This document shows positions 24,519 through 37,380 of a DNA stretch of 64,000 bases, in pieces. Origin of the DNA: Phorcus lineatus. Taxonomy: Eukaryota; Mollusca; Gastropoda; Trochida; Trochidae. Where the stretch lies: the NCBI GenBank assembly GCA_921293015.1, contig OV121084.1:49263864-49327863 (forward strand), read 5' to 3'. Below the pieces are notes generated by a model that saw only the letters and a program-made list of their open reading frames with translations, ran no database searches and had not been told where the DNA came from. The stretch's first letter is position 1. Each line of letters opens with the position of its first letter. Position numbers and translations under genes: made by a program.

Positions 24519-25480
24519 CGTAAGGTAGTTTCTTTTGTGAAAGACATGACGAATTCAGGATTCTGTGATGGAGTGGAATGATCATGATGTATGTTGGATA
24601 ATTTTTACAATCTCAAAATTGTTAATTGAATTATATAAATATAAAATGTAAACTAAATTTCGACTCCTTGATTAATTCAAAAATGTGTAATAGTTTGCAC
24701 ACGTTTTTGCCTTAATTAAAACGATTTTTTAGACAAACGTATACTTAGATTCACAGGTCGCTACCAATCAAAGGACATATAATTTGCTGTTTATTTCCAC
24801 TAATACATGCAAGCATTTTTATCATTGTTTACTCCCAAATTTCTAATAAAATTTACTTGTAAGACTGACCATTCACCAAAATGCAAGCACATGTGGAGTA
24901 CACAGAAGTATATCATGTTCCCTTTTAGAAATCAATTTATGAAAAATATCAAATAGTCGTGCACGCGCATTCATGTAACGCAGGATTATGAGGGAGTTCA
25001 TTATTTTTCAATTGAAATAAGCTTTCATCTCCAGCCTTTAAGCTCAGGTGGGAATAACATGAAGAAATACAAGATCATGACAAAATTACCAAAGTTCTCA
25101 GACACAAGTCCTGTAACAAGAACTCTATGATAGGACAGAGGTCAGAGGTATATATTATAATGAAGGAAGGAGAACTTGAAACTTAACGCCAAACCGGCGT
25201 TGATTAAGCTCGTAAGGATATTTTCTAATCCAAGACAGCTATGCCATATTTATAAAACAATCATGGGCTCTAGGTTACTCTAACCCTGTCGTTTCGTGTC
25301 TGTCAAAACAGCAAATTTATTACTAGGATTTGAACGATAAGATAAGCAACGCCTTCTTTCAACAGAATGTTTATGGCCGACAAGATAGAAATGCTATTGA
25401 AGTTATAATGAATCACTATTACGTATAACTTAATAAAGACTTGACTACTAACTGTATCCCGTGTACAAACTATATGCTTC

Positions 25481-25545
25481 TGACCTTTAGGCTTGAAAGC
25501 AATCTGGCGGGGTTCTGACAATTAATGGGACTCTTGCATCTCATT
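25481..25545 (+). repeat. Conserved TGACCTTTAG box, type B, copy 3
   Basis: TGACCTTTAGGCTTGAAAGC, then AATCTGGCGGGGTTCTGACAA, then GGGACTCTTGCAT. Confidence 0.75.
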
Positions 25546-27140
25546 CTGGAAGGGGAATGCTCTGGATTTTTATGTAGTAAGTTTGAAAAGGATAGCATAT
25601 AAATCCATACAAAAGGTAGTTATATCTTTAATAAAAGGAGGGGGAAAGGGTGGGAGAGACAAAAATAATATCTGCTTAAACTTCAATGCATGTCCATATA
25701 GTCACCCTTAAGCAACAAGTTTTCGATTAGTTATAATAGTTTGATCTTTTGAATTTATTTGTTGTTTGCATGACATGTAGATTCATTGACTGAAGACAAT
25801 TATAGATAACCTTATTTTGACTGTACATTACAGAAATTGGCCTTCATGATCAAGACATTATGACATATAATCAGATATTGGGAACATGTTTATGCATGTG
25901 CTATTCTGCCCTCTTTAACATTAATAATGTCACACACCCACATGTAGTTGGCGGGGCATTGGCATACGTGCTGTCGAAGAAATAGGATGTGAAGAGGTAA
26001 TCATTAATTTTACCATGTGTTTTACCAACTAACAGTTCTAAGTTGTAATAGTCAAAAGGACACGCATACGTAACTATTTCAAGTCTGTCGATCGACCCCG
26101 TAGATAATGCACTTGGTCCTTTAAGCTCTATGATCGAACTGTTGCCATCGTATCAGGTCATTGACCTTTGAACAATGTTTGATTATGTTACAGGTCTGTC
26201 ATTACACAGTTGCCGCCATATTGTTCTCCACCTGTGATCAATCTTGCATTCCACTGATTCTTCTATCCTAAAGTCTACAGTTTCTGGTCTGTGGGTTTCT
26301 CATTCTCCATAAACAGTAATGATGCATCCCCTGATGGAAACTTTCTTTCTATCGTCAAACCGTTCATCTTCAATAGTAGTTACGGTCGATCTCAAATATC
26401 AAAAACAAGGTGTTTTGATTTAAAAGTAAAAATATTGAGCAGAAAATAACTTTTAAAGTCTACATGTTTGCGATTGTGCTTGAATGGATAACACTATTGC
26501 TTATGATATGTACGGACTTAATGATGAAGAAAAAAACGCTTTTAATGAAATGTTCAGTCGAACCTGCATTTAAGGAACGTCTGTAATATACAGAAGTCTT
26601 GTTTATAGAGGTCTGTCTTAAGTGCGGACTCTTACTTGAAGGAACTGAAATAAAATGTAATATCCTAGTGACATTTATCATATGTTTGATCTCCTTATGG
26701 TTTCAAGATTTTGCATAGCTATTTTTTTTTCAAGAACAACATAATCGACACAGCTTTTTTATAATACTTTAACAGAGTGGAACTCAAAACTGTTTGAAGT
26801 AACTGAATGCACTATAATGAGGATATTTGATCTTCAATAATTTAGATTTTTTATTGAACAATGCACTTCTATTAAAACCCAGGAACTGCTGACAGAGAAC
26901 GATGCACTTAGACTTTCAGGAAATGTCTTGCTTAAGGTCACCTAAACCTCATTTTAACATCCTTACAGATCATTCGTTAACATTATTGCATCACATGCAA
27001 CATGATTTGTTATCGACGCCTTCTTCATCACTGGCAATTTGCGAGCAAAGTGGTAAATACTATGTACTTATTCCTATTCCTAAATGAAGATGTTAAATTG
27101 CATCAAGCATTTTAATACCGGTTTTTCTCGAGACAGCTGC

Positions 27141-27210
27141 TGACCTTTAGTTTTTGAAGCAGTCCGGTAGGATTCCTAGCCGCAATTAGATCCAGATTGG
27201 TACCACCCAC
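27141..27210 (+). repeat. Conserved TGACCTTTAG box, type C, copy 2
   Basis: GCTGACCTTTAGTTTTTGAA, then GCAGTCCGGTAGGATTCCTAG and TTAGATCCAGATTGG. It lacks the SINE tail found just upstream of copy 1. Confidence 0.7.
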
Positions 27211-27852
27211 GGAATGCAGCTAATTCAACCTAAATCTACATCTTTTATAGGAATTCGGGAATAGTTGTTATGTCGTTCAAAACCACAGGTATGTATATTG
27301 TATACTTTCAGATGAAAGGACTGCAATCGGTTATAAACGATTGGGCGCCTTTATGAAAGATTTATACAAACTTGAACCTAGAGAATAGAAACAAGCTTTC
27401 CTGAATACAATGTACTTTGGATTATTGACTGAATATTTATTTGAAACCAATGTACTTTGGATTTACTGACTGAATATTTATTTGAAAACGCTTCAAATTA
27501 CATGTACTCTAATCTCAATAGGGTCACTGTTAAACATATGTTAAGAATTTGAAACAATATCACCAATTTGATCTTGCGCTGCTTGCCTATTCTTGCATTC
27601 AATAAGTAATTTTTTTATTGAACCAAAGGCATGTTTTTTCTAAAACTCAGTCTTTCTCGGTTTTTAAATTCGCAATTGAACATGTGCATAGAAACTAGGT
27701 ACATGTGTGACTATTTGTTGACATAAGAGATAGTGAAGGCAGGTATAGGGACTTGCTCATTATCATAGATACATGCCGGTTTGATAGTGAATAAACGTTA
27801 ACATTGTTATATTTGGGATCACATTATCTTCAATAGTTCATGTTTGTATTTT

Positions 27853-27930
27853 TTCTGGTGGAACCCCTTGCTGGATTCAAACCCATACCCTCAGAGTCAG
27901 GAAACAGCGCTAGCAATTAACCATTTATTT
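27853..27930 (-). mobile_element. tRNA-derived SINE fragment or tRNA pseudogene
   Basis: The minus strand has an A-box-like TGGTTAATTGC (27913-27923) and, 29 bases on, a B-box-like GGTTTGAATCC (27873-27883), matching internal RNA polymerase III promoter spacing. The intervening CTGTTTCCTGACTCTGAGGG could be a decayed anticodon arm. Acceptor-stem pairing is poor, so a working tRNA is unlikely. It interrupts module M6 of block III and is missing from M6 of blocks I and IV, which favours an inserted SINE. Its 3' body and target-site duplications were not resolved. Confidence 0.5.
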
Positions 27931-28491
27931 TTTAAAGTGATGTTGAATAACTATTAAGAGAAGCATATGGCGAAGTCCTGAAAAGGAAACTAATAAGAGA
28001 GACAATTCAATGAGAAATTGGTACAATATGTGATGAATCTATTCTGTTTTCTACATCTGTTTATATAAAATATTTTGCTTGACATTTGGTCTTTGAAGTG
28101 AAAGTGATCTGTTTGAACTTGTCATCCCATAATACGAATTGTTCTCTTCGTGTAGGTTATTGAAGCGGAATGGGAGCTTTTCACCTAAACTCAAAACAAA
28201 TTGATTTAGTGCAGGAACTTACGTTTTAATCAAAAACAGTACAATTCAATTCATGGAAGACATATTTGGCTCTAGGTCACTCTAACCACCTCGGTCATAA
28301 AAACAGCTGTATTTTCAGGATTTAAAAACTACGTTGGAGATAGCTTTAATTGTTGCATTTATATATGGTATGCCTTACATGTCTGTCCCCATTGATAACA
28401 CTGGTGGGAAGTCAAATTGATCAATTTACTGTATTACATCATGTAGGCTACACCTTAAAATAGTACCTCGCGTGCTTGTTATTTTTGCTTC

Positions 28492-28560
28492 TGACCTTTA
28501 GCTGTGAAAGCAGTCTGGCGTTTTTCTTACAATAAATGAGATTCCAGTATATCTATCTTG
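28492..28560 (+). repeat. Conserved TGACCTTTAG box, type B, copy 4
   Basis: TGACCTTTAGCTGTGAAAGC, then AGTCTGGCGTTTTTCTTACAA and GAGATTCCAGTAT. It is preceded by TTATTTTTGCTTC. The sequence AGGTCACTCTAACC lies about 220 bp upstream (about 28274). Confidence 0.75.
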
Positions 28561-31500
28561 GTAAGGTAAATGCTTTTGATTCAAGCTAACATTTCTAAAC
28601 AACGATTTAACATTCAATTTATTTTAAAGGTACTGACCTTCAATAAGCAGGAAAGGTGGATGGTTTCACTATAAATTGAATTATGTTTTGTAAAAATTGC
28701 GTTGATGGTTAATGAGATAAAAAAAATCTATTTTATCTTGATGCTTTTTCCCCACTCTATAGTCATGTTTTCGTTTTGGCACTTCAATTAATTCGGCCTT
28801 TACAAGAAGTTAGTTATAAGTTAGGTATAACATCTTTTTTAATCGATTGAAAACAAATCAAATATATCTTTCTTGCAAAGGAGCTTTGTTTGATGCGCCG
28901 TTCAGATTTATGGACATGTGTGTAAAAGGCTAAAAAATCGAACAAGCTGACATATAACCTCATTTATATCACAGCATATATGTACAAGCACCTGGGATGG
29001 GATACAAATTACCTTTCAAAATTGGCATAACAGTATATAAAAAAGGTGACATAACAAAGTCAGCTACCGAAGACCATTTAGATGTATCCATAGATCGAAT
29101 ACTGAATTATCACTTACATGTATGAACTAGTAAGGGAAGAGAATGTAATGATTTTTCATTGTGTGTCAATCCCAAGTCTTTGTCCTCTAATCATATCATA
29201 GGAAAACACATTCCACCGTTAAAATGAGGTTTGACAGGATAAATATTGGGATTCGCATACGGTTTGCTAATTTGGCATGCATATTTGAGTGAATATTATT
29301 ACCCTTTCCTAAATATCCATGACAGATTTCATCTGTTATCTTGTTGCTTTTGGTTTAAACTGACAATTAACAGCATCATAAACTTGTCTAGAAAAACATT
29401 GCAATTTGCCATTGTGGTTACTGAAAACACATCAACAACTAGCCAACCAGTGCTTTTCAGTTTGGTACCACGTGCTAATGTATTACGTAAACATCAGCTT
29501 CTAGCACATGCATTCTTTTAACTGAGCTTTCAGCAGACTTTTGATCGTAATATACCTACAGATTCGAAATAATGCTTGCTTCGAATTCGGCTGACCTTGG
29601 GTCAATATATTCTCTCTCGCAAATGTATTTCATGTTAAAAGTATGTACTGGTGAGTTCATTGTTCTTAGGTTTTCCAATGATGTTGATACTTTGGAAACT
29701 TGCTAAGAATCGACAATAATTAATAGCTGAAGAGATTTGTTTATAAAACATACCAACACTATAGTGCTCATCCAGGACGGCGTTTTGATTCTTTACATAG
29801 TCATGGTGGGGCGTTTATCATATTAAATGTTCATTTCAGATACATCCTGTTGCAAATTAAGTATTTCAAAGTTCCTGTGATTATGGTAAATACGAAGACA
29901 ATTTCGGGACAAAGTAAAGTGAAATAGTAAGACTTTTGTAAAAGGACGGGTGCAAATTATTTTTCGGAAACTGCAAAGTTTTCAAAGAGATGCTAAGACA
30001 CCCTAAATGATTAGCTAACAATGTCTCCAGATTACTCAGAAAGGTAAAGAAGCGTCATAGCAAGACATCCACAAAGAATGTAGATCAGTAAAAGTTGTAT
30101 ATTGTAATATACGCCATCTATGTTATAGAGTAACTGAGTCTGTATTACCCAAATTATACATGCTATCAAACCATCAGCCAGTAAAGGGACATGCTATCAC
30201 TTTCACTGTTAAGTGTTTTATAACTTGTTAAACTAGTTATGTGGCAGATCAGCCAGTGATTTTAGCTGATTGACAGTCAGTATGCTTTAGTTGGAAATAA
30301 CTTGACCAGATTTGCATGAGCGCTGACGAAATTATGCTTTCGTGAACTAAACTGTGTTATTGCCAAAAACATATCAAACATGTATTATTGCCAAAATAAT
30401 ATCAACATGTATTGATGAGGCTTAGCGGGTTTTTGCCTGAGGTGTCGAACTATTAAATAATGCCATATGAAGCTAGCGAATGGGTAGTAGGGATGAACAC
30501 GTATTGATCGTTGTTCAGTGCAGGTTACTTGATGCAGTTCAAATCTAAACCAAGTTATATGTGGTTGAACAAACTTTTCGGGGCAGCTGAATAAATATTG
30601 ATCTTTAAAGTTATCAGTTTTATATTTGGTGGATCATTAGAAATGGTTCTAAGCATTCAATAAGCTTCGGGAAGCGATGCAATATAAGTAACTGTTTTCG
30701 GGAGTCGGAAGCAGTTTCTTTGGACAAAGAATTCGGACACATATTTGCATAGCAGTAGGAAAAAGTAACGACGTATCTAGCTTATATTATAAAGTAAAGG
30801 TATTATCGTAAATTTAGCCAATTGGCATGCTACTGAATTTTCACATTTTATGCTATGTGATATTCTTGTAAAAATTCTCGCACGGACCATAAACATGAAT
30901 TGTAGAAAGAACTTCTAGGAACATAAGATCCCCTGCTAACCGACATTATAACAGTGCCTGGCAATTGCTTAAAGCATTAAGTCATTTGTCATATACATGC
31001 TTATATATACAGAGAATTTTTTTGTTCCATTGAAACTCAACCAAGCACCATTTAAATTAGAAGCCCTGCAGGGCAGATAATATCTATCAGTCCTATGGCA
31101 TTGATAGTTGATGAAGTAAACCAAGTGAACCTAAACACAGCAAAATATGGAGAAGTTGATGATTTTTCTAGGTTGTTTTGGGAGGTAAACAACTTCGATA
31201 AAATCAGCTTATTAAAGCTTATCTCATTATCGTTAATAGTAAATCATTTCTTCAGACTATGAAACATGAAAAAACCGATTGCAAAAAGCCCTTAGATTAT
31301 TTGCACCAGTGGCACGTCAGACATTTCACATGCATGCTATACATCACTGCTATTTACATGTAGATTCAGTCAATTATAAGACTAAATAGCAGGGAGCAGG
31401 TATTTTTTGTCAATAAGCCGATTTTCGAGAATTTGCTTAAACCCCCAAGAAAGTATTTCCTCATCATTTACACGGTTTTATCGGCATGGGGTTTTGTAAA

Positions 31501-32100
31501 GATTGCTAAACATGCAATAATGAGGCTTTCATATTGGGTCTGTTATAAGAGTTGACATTTTACGTTTATCAAATTGTATGCATCTGAGCAAATCCCTCCC
31601 CATTTCTTCCAAACCGAAATATAACGCAAACTAGACAACAAATCAGAAATGTTACAAAATATCTTAATCTGTTATAGGAAGTACAAGATGTATTGTTACT
31701 TTGCGCAATATTCATTTATTAATAACTAAACAGCATATCATTTTATATTCGCTAGGTTGAGAGCAAATGTGTTTGTATAGAAATGTTTCAACGCCAAATG
31801 ATCTTCACAATAAAATAATAAAATATAAACAACATGTCTTTTCCAAGTCCTCTTTTAGGTGAAACTACGTAGCTAATGATTATTCATTCCAATATGTATT
31901 TATAGATGCTTTCGTGACAGGCTACATAATTTCTTCAGTACCCTAATCTAAAAAAGTTCATAATGAAATTAACATTAGGATTAAGCTCTGATAGCCTTCC
32001 AAGGGCGTCGAAAATCTTCATCTAAATGGCGATTGTAAAAGAAGAACTCAGTTTTGAAATGTCAAGAAATGCAACATCTTTGTTATTAACATAACAAGGA

Positions 32101-33949
32101 TAATAATATCAAACTTCAATTAATTCACATAAATTTATTTCTTTAAAACAAATACCAATACAGGTCTCACTACGTACGAAGTATTTGAAACGAGTGTCCT
32201 TCGATGGTATCCGAGCGAAAGCAAGGTCAGATACCATTGTTTGGTCACGAATTCATATATACGTACTGTGACACAGTTTGGTATTTCATAAATTACCCAA
32301 AAAAAGCGAAACTTCATCGTAATTGAAAAATATGGAACTGTTGTCTTTTGTCATTTCACATCCCGTTTACCATTTCTTGACATGTACGGTAACATATTCT
32401 GGCATTTGAGTTGGCTCGATCACTGAATATGTCGCGGAAGTCTCACGCTTTCCTCTGCCTAACAGTGGTTTTTACAGAAGTAAATGTTAACTGTGCCACC
32501 ATAAAATTGGGCAGAAATATTGAGTTGACAAACTCGAAGCAAGATGAATTATGAGCGAGTGGTGATCGCCTTGCGTTTGAAGCAGCAACTACGTTGGACT
32601 CAGCCGGTTTGGTTTGCTGAAGGGTTAGCTAAGTTAAGGTTACTGTCATAGGAAATGGTGTTACTCAACTAACGGTGCTGGACTAACTGTGCCCAGAAAT
32701 CAGAATAATCGCTGTGCCTCAATACTACTGGAACAAAAGGACTGAATCATGTTTTTTCTAACTGAATAGTTTGTCAATCGTTTAGCAGTTATGCCATCTG
32801 AATTTGCTGTCCTTTTAATAATCTATCCAATTATTTTTTTCCAAATGATCAGCGATTAAACCGTGAGTGATTATCTCTTGGAACAGATATTGATTTATGT
32901 TGGTTACAGAAATGTATAACAATGTTATTGTAGTTCAAACACATACATCTGTTGTTGTTTTTTAATAGTTTGAAGTTTTCTCGTTAAAGCGAGATATAAT
33001 ACCCGGTGAACATGACCTAGTAACAGCTGCAAAGTGAATGAACGCACGAGTTTGTTATGAATAAGAAATGAATTCCGTCACAAAATGACCTATTTAAATG
33101 GTCATCAGTTATCCAATAATATCATTAGAATCATGAATCGATTGGTTACGAAATAGGTCAAGGTCATACGACACTCGTTTGACGTATACGATTAGTATGC
33201 AACTGCCTGTGCACTGAGAGAATGACTCAACTTTTTAATACATTTATGTATTCGCAAACATTTAAATTAATTTTACACATAATTTTCTCATTTATAGTTA
33301 TCAGTTCTCAGTTATCATTTTAGTGATTTTACGACACTTCTTTTTTGTAAGAACCCATTCTCGAGGTTGTAGAACCAGTCAAGGGGAAGTTACTCTAATT
33401 GTATAAGTTTAGACCATGTGTTTTGAAAATGTTCAGTCGCTGGCCCCAGATCATTCAAAACTTCGGTAATATAGGTTTTATTGTTGATAATATTTAGCGA
33501 TAATGTGTGATAAATGTTAAAGAATATATTAGCCAAATGTCAAGTTTTGTTGAGCTGTAATTTTGATGTAAATGTCAAAAGTTGATAGTTGCTCGGTGGT
33601 CACGCTTGATTAATCAGGCTAACTGTGAGTGACCTTGACCTTAAGTTTTCTCTAAAGCGTAGTTTAAACAAGTTTTAAGCTTTATAATACATAATTTGTG
33701 CTTTGTAAATGTAGGAAAATGTAAGTAACAACAGAAAGATACTGTGTAACACGATTTTAATAGGTATTTTATTTAATTTACAGTCAATATAATCTTCCTA
33801 AAGAATCTGTCATTTTACTGAAATACAACCGTTGTTTTTAAGATACCATGAGATCTATTATCGTGCCTCATACGTATACCTTCTTAATACTTTTACTATT
33901 CAAATAGTTCTACTCTTTGAAAAAACAGTATGCATCAAGACAGACAGAA
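32101..33949. other. Unassigned AT-rich DNA in block III
   Basis: The segment between M11 and M12 corresponds in position to 39951-41394 of block IV, but I could not align the two convincingly by eye. No gene, element end or tandem repeat is evident. Confidence 0.45.
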
Positions 33950-34759
33950 TCAGCTTCATGCAAATTGAAATAGGTTCCATTTAACCAACTCGAAAAATCT
34001 TAATCTGTATGTAAAGAAAACCAAGAGACTCAATTCACAGTGCGTGACAAAGGATAGTTAGTCGGGAGGAGAAAGCAGCCTCCTTCAGAGCACTAACTGT
34101 AGATAGAAACAGATTTAAAGAAAAAGATCACAGGTAACTGCAATGTGCTCGAATGTTTCTGTATGTAACGTGTAAAATCTTGAATAATTCATAAATACTA
34201 AAGAATGCTTGATGATTTTTAACATGTTGATACTAATTTAATTTTATTTCGGACAAAGATTATGACCATAAAAAATCAACCGATTGCGTAGGCATTGAGA
34301 TATACTTCCATGGCTCCGACCGTTGCCTCCTTGAAATTCAAAGGCATTTTCAGACAATATTGTAAATTTATTTTGGTCATTTTTTAAAAATCATTTTGTA
34401 TGTAAAGGTCAATGCATTTGAACATCTATAGCAAAAAAAGTGTCGTGATTAAATAATAATTGATAAACATTTTTTGTAAACGATCGTTCGGAATTTTGTT
34501 ATTGCGGTGAAACCTCCGAGCGACGACTGGAACAAGCGACCCATGAGTAGTACTGCGCTGAAATTCAGTTTTCAATTACCAATAATGATAAGCAGAAAAG
34601 ACGTTTTAAAATCTACAGTTTTGATTTTAATCATTGTCTCGTAAAATTTTTAATATATCATAATTCATGATAAAGAAAATCAATATTTCCTTTTTATCTT
34701 TTAATTTGAATCAAAATTCGAACTAACGTGCAATTATCTTTGAGAAAGGGGTTGACAAA

Positions 34760-34953
34760 CTAAAACTGGCCGTCATACAACGATTGCCCTTCTCCCAAGG
34801 TCCGTTTCACGTGAATAGTCAAGATAACTTGTGACACTGCTTGAGATTTAACTTTATGAATATAATCATGTTCATATTCATGTTCATATGTTTCATCTGT
34901 ATCAAACGTTATATATTTCAAATCTGATGTGCCAGTTTCCAAATTAAAGAGAG
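34760..34953 (-). CDS. Candidate terminal exon on the minus strand
   Basis: On the minus strand a pyrimidine-rich tract ending TCGTCCGTTACAG gives a good splice acceptor. The frame behind it stays open for about 63 codons to TAG at 34760. Its product has the acidic, tyrosine-rich stretch DTDETYEHEYEHDYIHK and ends GEGQSLYDGQF. Composition is less biased than in random frames here. No upstream exon, polyadenylation signal or known domain was identified, and no paralogous copy is available because block IV is replaced by a LINE at the matching place. Chance resemblance is quite possible. Confidence 0.2.
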
Positions 34954-35279
34954 CTGTAACGGACGAGCAGAAGGATCAATAGACCTGATTAAAGGTGCCT
35001 ATAATCTGACCCCAGGAAGTGCTTGGAGGCACAAACGTTAAGACTTCAAAATGTCCCTGGCTTGAGGTCACCATTACGTCGTTCTCATTACCTTAAATGT
35101 CAATCATGAATACAATTACAGCGCATTATGATGTTTTTAATGACGACACCTTTCTCATCAAAGGCAATTTACGAGCCAAGTTGTAGATTTCCTTACTAAG
35201 TCTTTTATTACCCGTGATTATGGATGAGAAGTGGGAATGCAGCACCCATAACCATATAGATTTCTCTTGAGACAACTGC

Positions 35280-35345
35280 TGACCTTTAGTTTTGGAAGCG
35301 GGATGGTAGGGTTCCTACCTGCTATCATATCCAGATTCCGTGTAC
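35280..35345 (+). repeat. Conserved TGACCTTTAG box, type C, copy 3
   Basis: GCTGACCTTTAGTTTTGGAA, then GCGGGATGGTAGGGTTCCTAC and ATATCCAGATTCC. The linked upstream patch TCAATCATGAATACAATTAC is present at about 35101. Confidence 0.7.
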
Positions 35346-37318
35346 CACACAAGAAGACAGCTGTATCTAACTATATGTAAATCTACATCTGTTCACAGAA
35401 AATTAGGAATCATGGAATAGCGCTTATATATCTCAATCCACCCTCTTTTATGTTTGAAATGTTATTATGACGGGCAAATGATTTACAGTGTTCAGAATGA
35501 ATTTAACTCCTGCTTCTTATTCCTGCTTTGTTGTCAGTTGCTTTATTTCATTCATGGACTATTCACTATACAGTGATGGACGCTCCAGTGTCTAACTTCA
35601 GGAGCCTTCTGGTCATAACATTGCATTGAAACATAGCTTGTTTGAAATGCATGGTTGTCCAAAAGCACAGCTATATTCCACAATGTATAGTTTCCCGAGG
35701 AAAACACTATATCAATTATTCTCGCTATGCGACTTTATTGAAAAGTTTATAAAATCTGCAGTAAGGGAAAAGCAACTTCCTAACGAATCTGACAATGGAC
35801 AAATGAGTTCCAGTTGTCCTTACTATGATGTACTTTGATGAGGTTTTTGCTGAAGCGGAGAATGTTTGTCTTCTCTCTAGTATTTCACTACACCTTTGAT
35901 GCAACACATGAACCTGTTTTGATCACTGAACCCTGTGGAGTTAAAGTCCGCATCTGACCTATTCAGTGATATTTACCCCAGACAGAGTGAAAATATATTG
36001 TTCAGCAACTTAAAACGAAATATAGAAATAAGAAAGCGTGAGTTATTTGTTAGTATCTTTACAATTATCATGGTATTGATTTGGGCTGTGATGCAATATA
36101 TTTCATGCATAATGTTAACTGTGATTAGTACTATTGGGTAAAGTTATGATAATATTAAGACAGAGACAATCTCTATATATGTGCCTTCTTCAATGCGTGA
36201 ATAAAATGGAGACAGCTGGACTCAATACTAATCAATTTACGTAACTCTACTTGTAAAGACTAAAAGTTACCCCAACCTCGATCTGGTGTAGAAAGAGATT
36301 AGAATCGCTTAAACGCCTGTCTTGACACGTAAACATCATACTTTACTTATAATCATGAATACTTAGCCATAAATTTACATCCCCCACTAACAGATTAAGA
36401 GATAAAAGAAGGAACAAACAAAAACGATTCACCGAAAATGCTTATTAATATAGAAATTACATTAGCTGATAGTATCTACCTTATGATTAAAATATTTTGT
36501 GAGAATGTTAGGTAAAGGAAATGGAATACAAATAATCATAATATATCGTTATATATAGTTCATTGCTAAAGATCGATTAGAAATATTGATTTGAATAAAC
36601 ATGAACTTGCAAGCCATACAAATATACAAAACAGCTTATAAGAAATGAATGCATTTGATTTCTTAATCCATTGGCGCGTAATAATAAAATATTACCTTGC
36701 TTTCTCAGTTTCTAGGTTAGAAGTTATGTACCTGTGTGGCTATTTGCTTATATACAGAGATATGCAAAGCAGGTATATGTAGTGGCTAATCAATTTGTTT
36801 GGAAATGTACTTTCCTTTTCAAACGTTTAAGCATATATTTATTGAGTGATGTTGAATAAATCTATATGGAAGAAAAGGGAAACAAAGATAAGAAACAAAA
36901 GCACGACAATAGTTGACCAGAGAAATTGCTAAGGCATGTGATTTATATTTTTTCTATATCTGTTAATAGACACTGGCTGTAAATAGAAGACTGAATCTGT
37001 CGCATGACATTTTGTCTTTGAAGTCAAGGTGATATGTTAAACAATAGGTTTACATAGAACTGCTTACAGGAAAAAACACTTATCCTCTGGCCACAATGCC
37101 TTGTCTTCTTTAAGCTGGTCTTCTCAGATCTAATTGGCTCATCAGGGTTTTCAAAAAATATGTAGAAGATTATCAACGCTTTCTTAGTTGCATACATATA
37201 ACCTATGTCCCATTTGATGCCACTCGTGTGAAGCCAAATGGATGTATTTACTGTATCACATCATGTACATGTAGGTGTATCTAAAAATAGTATCTCGCGT
37301 GTTTCTTATTTCTGCTTC

Positions 37319-37380
37319 TGACCTTTACCCGTGGAGGCAGTCTGGCGATTTTCTGAAAATAAAAAAGATTCCTCTATATA
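37319..37380 (+). repeat. Conserved TGACCTTTAG box, type B, copy 5
   Basis: TGACCTTTACCCGTGGAGGC, then AGTCTGGCGATTTTCTGAAAA and AAGATTCCTCTATA. The last base of the first motif is changed. CTCGCGTG and TTATTTCTGCTTC just upstream match type B copy 4. Confidence 0.7.

Larger units (their letters stand above)
23482..34330 (+). repeat. Duplicated block III (most complete)
   Basis: Modules in order: M1 (23482-23882, diverged), A (about 24095-24545), B (about 25060-25640), C (about 26915-27270), M5 (about 27385-27490, weak), M6 (about 27690-28115), B again (about 28265-28580), M7 (about 28600-29525), M8 (about 29985-30680), M9 (about 30795-30985), M10 (about 31430-31510), M11 (about 31975-32100) and M12 (about 33950-34320). 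The tail C-M5-M6-B-M7-M8-M11-M12 repeats in the same order in block IV. A tRNA-like SINE piece interrupts M6. The short ORFs in M7 (22052-22297 in block II, 29246-29521 here) fall at equivalent positions, but indels break the frame in the other copies. Confidence 0.75.

Noticed and set aside
10103-24520. Reading type A boxes as exons encoding FGxNLAGFLEKxDTDLHH
   Set aside because: Copies 1 and 4 stay in frame, but copy 2 has a two-base deletion and copy 3 lacks the beginning, so coding conservation is not supported.
22052-29521. ORFs of 81 and 91 codons at the same place in M7 of blocks II and III
   Set aside because: They share a stretch (AIVVTExTxTT), but the block I copy is broken by indels and the block IV copy is unrecognisable there; they are homologous non-coding DNA.
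9836-35180. Upstream patch TCAGTCATGAATAC read as an exon (SVMNTIASIHDNSNNEDHY)
   Set aside because: Frames end in stops at different places and indels are not multiples of three among copies at 9839, 11430, 20714, 24203 and 35101.
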